The notes under the pieces were generated by a model that was not told the DNA's origin, ran no database searches, and was given only the letters and a program-made list of their open reading frames with translations. Source: JBCAWW01 sp045106675 (GTDB lineage: Bacteria; Bacteroidota; Bacteroidia; J057). Taken from it: a DNA stretch of 8,806 bases. A program made the position numbers and the translations under genes. Where the stretch lies: positions 1-8,806 of the forward strand of contig JBGCFA010000315.1 in assembly GCA_045106675.1 (NCBI GenBank). The letters are read 5' to 3'. Every line of letters starts with the position of its first letter. Position 1 is the first letter of the stretch. Below, piece by piece: positions 1-4,923 of this stretch.

Positions 1-413
1 CCCAAGACGAATCAGCCGCCCTGATCGCCTTCCTCAAGACCCTTTCCGATACAGTTTTTCTCAATGATCCGCGTTGGTCCGATCCTTTTGACCCCAATGC
101 CAATACGGATTATATATGGGACGAAGGGCCATTTGTATTTAGTTGGAACATCGAGGATGAGTTTGCCAAGACTTTACAAGTCAAAGCCTACCCTAATCCA
201 GCTAGTCATCAAATAACAATCAGCTATGACAATCAACAAGCAGAAGAACGAAAGATTGTCTTGAGCAATCTCCAAGGTCAAAACATTTGGACGGAGCGTT
301 CTCGAGCAGAGACAATCAAACTCCAAAGGCAAAACTGGGCTGCTGGTGTATATATGCTAGAAGTATTTGCGGCAAACCAACGCATTGGATTTACTAAAAT
401 CATCTTTCAATAA
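1..413 (+). CDS. 3' end of a secreted protein: probable di-heme cytochrome c peroxidase-like C-terminus with T9SS sorting domain (partial)
   Basis: The frame is open from base 3 to the TAA at 411-413, giving 136 visible residues; the 5' part lies outside the window. The first visible stretch, around AALIAFLKTLSDTVFLNDPRW followed by SDPF, resembles the C-terminal end of MauG/CcpA-type di-heme cytochrome c peroxidases of Bacteroidota, which often finish with a phrase like AFLKTLTD..F..NP. The CxxCH heme sites would lie upstream and cannot be seen. The last 80 or so residues form a type A T9SS C-terminal sorting domain: the hallmark YPNPASHQITI, then a beta-rich segment, then AAGVYMLEV and a C-terminal KIIFQ. 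The protein is therefore probably carried by Sec to the periplasm, then moved across the outer membrane and anchored or released. The next gene starts 9 bases after the stop, so they are probably co-transcribed. The sorting tail is very clear; the peroxidase assignment rests on a short segment and is moderate. Confidence 0.7.
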   Translation, partial: QDESAALIAFLKTLSDTVFLNDPRWSDPFDPNANTDYIWDEGPFVFSWNIEDEFAKTLQVKAYPNPASHQITISYDNQQAEERKIVLSNLQGQNIWTERSRAETIKLQRQNWAAGVYMLEVFAANQRIGFTKIIFQ

Positions 414-422
414 GAATAATCT

Positions 423-1382
423 ATGTTAATGCGCTTTATCATTACCGTCTATCTCATGGTGTCAGGCTTTTTGCTATCAGCGCAGGAAGCAAGTATCTCA
501 TCTGAGGCATATTGGACCTATACTCCAAGCAGTGATATCGATCCCAGTACCAACGAGGATAATCTGGGCTATATTTTCAGAGTCAGAGATAGCACAATTG
601 ATGGACAGGAAGTATATATTTTGCAAGCCAACATCATGAATGGCGTCAATACCCATGATCGAGAAACTATTATCTGGTATGACCAACAAAAAATGTACTT
701 CCGTGAGGACGAGCAATGGAAACTCTTTTGTGATTTTAGTCTAGAAGTGGGAGATACGATGAGCTATCAAATCCCGCGTAATCAAAATGCTTTTGATATC
801 CATTGTGGGGAAGAAGCAGGGCCCAACTATCAAGCTAAGGCGATTGTTGATTCGGTCAGTAAGGATTTGATTGGCGATGAATTCTTTAAGCAATTGCATT
901 TCCGCACGCTTTTCGGGCCTGATTTAGCCATTTGGGAATTAGGAGTGATGACAGAGTTATTGAGTAGTGAATATGGCTATTTTGGACGTTCGGCGAAGCC
1001 GTGTGCCATCGCTTACTCAGGTAGCCTACGTTGCTTTCAAGACAAATATTGCGAAGAAGGTGAAGGTTTCACTTTGGGCTACCAAGTAGGCGACCTGCCA
1101 TGTTTTCACCTCAGGATTGATGACGGTTGTGGCCCCAATGATTTCGGCCTTGCCGAACTAGCAACCATAGAAGGTGGGATATACATCAATCCTACCAATG
1201 CAAGTGAGATGCCTATCAAAGTCCATATTTATGATCTCAGCGGACGCACTGTTTTTGAGGGCTTGATCACCGAAAAAAGGCAATTAATCATTCCGACATC
1301 GGCCTGGACATCCAATATCTATGTGGTGAGATTATTGGGTAGCACACAGTTTCTCAGCAAAAAACTCTGGTTCAATCAATAA
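423..1382 (+). CDS. Secreted protein of unknown function with T9SS C-terminal sorting domain, 319 aa
   Basis: The N-terminus (Arg4, then FIITVYLMVSGFLLSA) is a Sec signal peptide with likely cleavage after Ala20, before QEAS. A second ATG at 429 would also keep the signal, so the exact start is uncertain by two codons. Residues from about 251 form a T9SS sorting domain: YINPTN, IKVHIYDLSGRTVFEG, NIYVVRL and terminal KKLWFNQ. The middle has no motif I can name. It carries six or more cysteines (for example CDF, HCGEE, KPC, RCFQDKYC, LPC, DGCG), which suits a disulfide-bonded secreted fold. The segment WELGV...LRCFQD followed by a cysteine-rich linker resembles a loosely defined group of Bacteroidota T9SS cargo proteins with a GIG...L.CY.D pattern. 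Residues 189-193 (RSAKP) are encoded by a copy of a dispersed palindromic repeat. The gene follows its upstream neighbour by 9 bases and probably shares its transcript. Function unknown. Confidence 0.88.
   Translation: MLMRFIITVYLMVSGFLLSAQEASISSEAYWTYTPSSDIDPSTNEDNLGYIFRVRDSTIDGQEVYILQANIMNGVNTHDRETIIWYDQQKMYFREDEQWKLFCDFSLEVGDTMSYQIPRNQNAFDIHCGEEAGPNYQAKAIVDSVSKDLIGDEFFKQLHFRTLFGPDLAIWELGVMTELLSSEYGYFGRSAKPCAIAYSGSLRCFQDKYCEEGEGFTLGYQVGDLPCFHLRIDDGCGPNDFGLAELATIEGGIYINPTNASEMPIKVHIYDLSGRTVFEGLITEKRQLIIPTSAWTSNIYVVRLLGSTQFLSKKLWFNQ
986..1004 (+). repeat. Dispersed GCGAAGC palindrome, copy 1 (inside a coding gene)
   Basis: ACGTTCGGCGAAGCCGTGT. The stem CGGC/GCCG (991-994 with 998-1001) closes a GAA loop. 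It matches the family consensus CGTTCxGCGAAGCx'G with x/x' = G/C. It is read as R-S-A-K-P in the 319-aa secreted protein, in a variable stretch just before a cysteine. The family has 13 fixed positions, so a chance match in 8.8 kb on either strand is unlikely. Confidence 0.65.
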
Positions 1383-1397
1383 CAATCTAGCAAAATC

Positions 1398-1520
1398 ATG
1401 AAAGCATTAAGTATCGTTTTCCTGATTCTGCTAGTTTCCAACAATACCCAAGCGTTCCCCGCAGGGATAAGCGCCTCCCTATCAGCCAAGGGCAAGAGGT
1501 CCAGAATCGTAAAATGTTGA
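1398..1520 (+). pseudogene. Possible remnant of a secreted-protein gene, or a 40-aa secreted peptide
   Basis: An ATG 15 bases after the preceding stop opens a 40-codon frame. It starts MKALSIVFLILLVSNNTQA, a textbook signal peptide with likely cleavage at TQA/FP, and ends with about 20 basic, low-complexity residues (SAKGKRSRIVKC) before TGA. The mature part is too short for a normal T9SS or Sec cargo and matches nothing I recognise. Just after the signal-coding part is a palindrome-like string (GCGTTCCCCGCAGGGATAA, 1452-1470) that may be a degraded relative of the dispersed repeat. The simplest reading is the 5' stub of a third exported-protein gene in this row whose body was deleted or overwritten. 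A genuine small secreted peptide is the alternative. Confidence 0.35.
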
Positions 1521-1563
1521 TTGGCGACTAGAGTACTCTTATCGGTGATAACTTAAAATAGAA

Positions 1564-1582
1564 TCGTTCCGCGAAGCGGTAG
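1564..1582 (+). repeat. Dispersed GCGAAGC palindrome, copy 2 (intergenic)
   Basis: TCGTTCCGCGAAGCGGTAG. The stem CCGC/GCGG (1569-1572 with 1576-1579) closes a GAA loop, so x/x' = C/G in the family consensus. It is followed on the same strand by an A-rich tract, as are the other intergenic copies. It lies between two convergent genes, close to the terminator of the - strand gene. Confidence 0.7.
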
Positions 1583-1597
1583 GCAAAAAAACTGGCT

Positions 1598-1643
1598 AAA
1601 AAAAGCGGAAGGGATATTCAGAAATCAATTCCGAATATCCCTT
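1598..1643 (-). terminator. Rho-independent terminator of the 1039-aa Asp-box protein gene
   Basis: An inverted repeat pairs 1609-1623 with 1629-1643: 15 positions with one A.C mismatch and a 5-base loop. Read on the - strand it lies 23 bases after the stop codon and is followed by CCGC and seven T's (the A-run at 1598-1604). A second seven-T tract (the A-run at 1585-1591) lies just beyond. On the + strand it is not followed by a T-run, so it acts mainly for the - strand gene. Confidence 0.82.
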
Positions 1644-1665
1644 GCTAATAATTTATCTGAGATCA

Positions 1666-4600
1666 CTACTCTTTAAACGGACTTAATTCAACCTTTTCAA
1701 CGGCTTCTCGATATGCTTTCCAATCATTGTCAAAGAAGTCATTATAGGCAGCCTTTACCTCCGAAAATGTTTTTTTAGCTTGTTCCATCTGCCGTTCTAT
1801 TGTTTGGTTGGGTCCACCCGGCTCAGGCATAGATAATCCCCACTGGATAGGCCCTAGCTTGGCACTCAGGGTAGTAGGATCGCTAGTATAGCCTTTGGCG
1901 GGTTTAGGCATAAAGCGAGTCTCTAAATTGCCAATCGAATCTTTCATCGCTTTGCCCAACTCTTTGAGTGCAGTGATAGCCTCATCTTCTCCTTCGGGCA
2001 ACTGCTGGTTGACAAGTTCGATGCTCTTTTTTGCTTTGCGTATTGCATCCATCATCTCGCCAGCTTCTTTGACCATCTCCATACCTTCTGCCTGCATCGT
2101 GCGATATGCCTCGATACTTTCGGTATCAATTTCGACGCGAGGATCAAATAGCACTTTGACGCTAGTCTCAGTAGTCTTGCCTTTGTAGTCAATTTTAACC
2201 TTATAAGTGCCAGGTATGACCATTGCCCCACCGGGTTCTTGCGCATTGGGCCTTGCAGGACGAGCAAAATAACGCACTCCTTTTTCGTCCAGTCGCCAAC
2301 GCATTACATTCATTCCAGTGTCAGGCACCGTTTTTAGCGTTCGAATGAGTTCGTCGGCCGCATTATAGATCATGAAGGTAGCACTATCAGATTTGATAGA
2401 CTCTACTCCCGCAGCAGGATTAACAGAATACGGGATCAACGCTCCCCAAGAGCGATTTTGTCCACTAAAGATCGCATCAGCCGCAAATCGAGTTCCCGCG
2501 GCCTGCCCTGTATGAGCGATATATGCATCGGCTACAGGATAAGCTTTTACGGCTTCGGCTAAAACCTCCGTCCCCTCACTAGCCATCACTCTCAAGGGTT
2601 GAATATTGTCCAACACAAATGCAGCACGCCCAAAAGTCCCGATGATCAAATCATGCTCACGTGGATGTATTTTGAGATCCATAGTCGATACCGTCGGATA
2701 ACCATGCTCCCACTGATGCCAATCACGGCCTTTGTTCAGGCTAAAGTAAAGCCCAAACTCAGTACCCAAAAACAAGAGATTCTCTTCGACAGGATCTTGC
2801 ACTAGTGATAAGCAGTATCCCCAGACATCACTGTCTCCCACCAATCGACGCACAGTCTTGCCATAATCAGCAGTATGATAGACATATGGAGTCCAATCAT
2901 TGCGGCGATAGTTATTGACCACAATAAAGGCCTCGCCAGCACTATGATTGGAAGGATGAATCTGCGGGATCCAACTTCCGGAGGGTAAGCCACCCATCTT
3001 TGCAGTAAGATCAGACCAGTTTTCACCACCATCACGCGTTATATGCAAGCGGCCATCATCAGAGCCTACCCATAACAATCCATTTTCGATAGGACTCGGT
3101 GCAATAGCTACGATGCTAGTATGATTTTCAGCATTGGTAGCATCTATCGTTAAGCCGCCACTTTCGCTCTGCTTTTGTTTCTCGGGATCATTGGTAGTGA
3201 GGTCGCCAGAGATGATTTCCCAATGATCTCCGTGATCAGTACTCTTATGGACAAACTGACTGCCATAGTAGACTGTAGCAGCATCAAAGGGGTCTTGTGC
3301 AATAGCAGCATTCCAATTAAAGCGGAGTGCTTCGCCATCTGGGTGGGTAGGCCTGATCGACTTCGACGAACGCGTTTCTAAATCGTAACGACCGACTGAG
3401 CCACCTTGAGACATAGCGTAACCATACCGATTGTTTTCGAGGTCTGGCACTACATCAAAACCATCTCCAAACATCACTTCTTCCCAGTAAGTATTGCGGA
3501 TGCCACCCGAACGCCAAACATAAGCCGGCCCACGCCAAGAACCATTGTCTTGCATGCCGCCATAGACATTGTAAGGAATTTCATTGTCGATGTTGATATG
3601 ATAAAACTGCGCTAAAGGTAGATTCTCCACAAAGCGCCAAGTCAAACCACGATCATGGGAGATATTGAGTCCACCATCATTGCCTTCAATGATATAATTA
3701 GGATTATCAGGATGGATATACCAAGCATGGTGATCTGGGTGCACGCCTGAATACGGGATCATCACTCGAAAAGATTTACCACCATCTTCACTCAATGAAA
3801 CCATTGAATAGAGACTATAAATACGGTTTTCGTTGACTGGATCGACAAATATATCAGAGTAGTAAAATGGGCGATTGCCGATTTCATCTTTATCATTGAC
3901 GAGTTTCCATTTTTTTCCACCATCGGTGGAACGGTAGAAACCATTTTTCTTAGCTTCCACAATCGCATAGACTACCTTAGGATTGCTAGGAGCGATTGCA
4001 AGACCAATGCGCCCAATTTCACCTTTAGGCAGACCGTCAGTCTCTGTGCGTTTAGTCCAAGTCTCACCTCCGTCAAAACTCACATAAAGCCCTGAGCCTT
4101 CTCCACCAGACTTGAAAGTCCAAGGCCAACGACGAAACTCCCACATGGCAGCAATTAGCTTGTTAGGGTTTTGCGGGTCCTGTACTAGATCCGCTATTCC
4201 AGTACGCTCATTTTGATATAATACCTTCCGCCAAGTCTTCCCCCCATCGGTTGTTTTATAAACCCCTCTCTCTGGATGGTCTCCCCAAGCAGAGCCTTGT
4301 GCTCCAACCCAAACGATGTCCGGATTGCTTGGATGTACGATAATACGGTGAACATTGCGGGTATTTTCAAGTCCCATCGCCTCCCAACTTTGGCCACCAT
4401 CTATGCTACGATAAACGCCAAAACCACTGCTCTGACTATTGCGCGGATTTCCTTCCCCTGTACCAACCCAAATGACATCTGGATTGGAAGGTGCAATCGC
4501 TAGCGCACCGATAGAAGCGACAATTTCATCATCAAAAAGGGGTTTCCAATCGATACCACCACTTTCAGATTTCCAAAGACCGCCACTCGCAGTACCGATA

Positions 4601-4785
4601 TAAATCACAGCGGGATTGTCTCGTAATACATCTATAGTCGTAACCCTGCCGCTCATACCAGCAGGTCCGATACTACGCGCTTTCCAGTTTTTGAGTAAAT
4701 CAGTATCTAATTCTTGAGCAGATGCAGGAGGATTCCAAAACAAACCGCAGAATAATAGTAGAATGGCAATTTTTCCTTTGAACAT
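1666..4785 (-). CDS. Exported Asp-box/BNR-repeat (VPS10/sortilin-like beta-propeller) protein, 1039 aa
   Basis: The signal peptide is MFKGKIAILLLFCGLFWNPPASA, with cleavage near residue 23-24. The body is built of beta-propeller repeats marked by Asp-boxes (S/T-x-D-G-G-x-x-W type) at about residues 73, 127, 178, 236, 286, 332, 376, 515, 583, 638 and 682. Typical forms are SIDGGQSW, TTDGGKTW, SFDGGETW and TRDGGENW. Most are preceded by HPSNPDIVWVG-like strands. The spacing suggests two propellers, one before and one after a break at about residues 385-510. From about 730 to 880 there is a beta-rich region ending in VKVLFDPRVEID, and residues 885-1035 are mostly helical and charged. No T9SS tail is present, so it is probably periplasmic or retained by another route. 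Such proteins of about 1000-1100 aa are widespread in Bacteroidota and are often labelled glycosyl hydrolase (BNR) or VPS10-domain. I see no sialidase-like active site and their substrate is not established. It has its own terminator and faces the 919-aa protein gene divergently. Confidence 0.92.
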   Translation of the reverse strand: MFKGKIAILLLFCGLFWNPPASAQELDTDLLKNWKARSIGPAGMSGRVTTIDVLRDNPAVIYIGTASGGLWKSESGGIDWKPLFDDEIVASIGALAIAPSNPDVIWVGTGEGNPRNSQSSGFGVYRSIDGGQSWEAMGLENTRNVHRIIVHPSNPDIVWVGAQGSAWGDHPERGVYKTTDGGKTWRKVLYQNERTGIADLVQDPQNPNKLIAAMWEFRRWPWTFKSGGEGSGLYVSFDGGETWTKRTETDGLPKGEIGRIGLAIAPSNPKVVYAIVEAKKNGFYRSTDGGKKWKLVNDKDEIGNRPFYYSDIFVDPVNENRIYSLYSMVSLSEDGGKSFRVMIPYSGVHPDHHAWYIHPDNPNYIIEGNDGGLNISHDRGLTWRFVENLPLAQFYHINIDNEIPYNVYGGMQDNGSWRGPAYVWRSGGIRNTYWEEVMFGDGFDVVPDLENNRYGYAMSQGGSVGRYDLETRSSKSIRPTHPDGEALRFNWNAAIAQDPFDAATVYYGSQFVHKSTDHGDHWEIISGDLTTNDPEKQKQSESGGLTIDATNAENHTSIVAIAPSPIENGLLWVGSDDGRLHITRDGGENWSDLTAKMGGLPSGSWIPQIHPSNHSAGEAFIVVNNYRRNDWTPYVYHTADYGKTVRRLVGDSDVWGYCLSLVQDPVEENLLFLGTEFGLYFSLNKGRDWHQWEHGYPTVSTMDLKIHPREHDLIIGTFGRAAFVLDNIQPLRVMASEGTEVLAEAVKAYPVADAYIAHTGQAAGTRFAADAIFSGQNRSWGALIPYSVNPAAGVESIKSDSATFMIYNAADELIRTLKTVPDTGMNVMRWRLDEKGVRYFARPARPNAQEPGGAMVIPGTYKVKIDYKGKTTETSVKVLFDPRVEIDTESIEAYRTMQAEGMEMVKEAGEMMDAIRKAKKSIELVNQQLPEGEDEAITALKELGKAMKDSIGNLETRFMPKPAKGYTSDPTTLSAKLGPIQWGLSMPEPGGPNQTIERQMEQAKKTFSEVKAAYNDFFDNDWKAYREAVEKVELSPFKE

Positions 4786-4923
4786 AGTTTGAAAGCTGAA
4801 TAAAATTGAATGAAACTACATATTACAAATTAATTCAAACTCAGATGTAAGAAAAAGCGAGTTGATGCCTTGATTTCAGCTCAATTTGCCTTAATTTTTA
4901 GGTGCTCATTCTATTTACCCCTT
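4786..4923. other. Divergent intergenic region between two exported-protein genes
   Basis: This AT-rich spacer must hold start signals for both flanking genes. For the + strand gene a reasonable promoter is visible and is listed separately. For the - strand gene no clean match is seen. The best candidates on that strand are TTAATTTG (4833-4826), one base off the -7 consensus but lacking a TTG at the right distance, and a TTTG (4839-4836) placed 17 bases before TAGTTTC. No operator-like palindrome stands out. Confidence 0.4.
4870..4899 (+). promoter_or_regulatory. Putative Bacteroidota promoter for the 919-aa glycosidase-like gene
   Basis: TTG (4870-4872), a 19-base spacer, then TAATTTTT (4892-4899). 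This fits the Bacteroidota pattern TTG / TAnnTTTG with one mismatch in the last base. Transcription would begin near 4906, about 18 bases before the ATG at 4924. This supports 4924 as the true start, because the in-frame TTG at 4870 would itself be the -33 element. Confidence 0.5.

Noticed and set aside
1530..1539. Perfect palindrome AGAGTACTCT as an operator
   Set aside because: It lies between converging gene ends with no promoter nearby, is short, and has no second copy.
1503..1567. 8-base direct repeat AGAATCGT at 1503-1510 and 1560-1567, as a possible target-site duplication
   Set aside because: An 8-base match within about 60 bases is not rare in AT-rich DNA, and the enclosed sequence does not look like an element with inverted ends.
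3358..3373. CGACTTCGACGAACGC, which on the - strand resembles the dispersed repeat (GCGTTCGTCGAAGTCG)
   Set aside because: The stem has a T.T mismatch and the core is TCGAAGT instead of GCGAAGC. It lies in ordinary coding sequence of the Asp-box protein, so I treat it as coincidence.
4276..4503. 75-codon + strand frame and similar open frames opposite the Asp-box gene
   Set aside because: They are antisense shadows of a strongly supported gene, with no recognisable protein features.
1666..4785. Reading the large - strand gene as a true sialidase because of its many Asp-boxes
   Set aside because: Asp-boxes are structural turns shared by sortilin/VPS10 and other propellers. I see no catalytic arginine triad arrangement, and the family's activity is not established.
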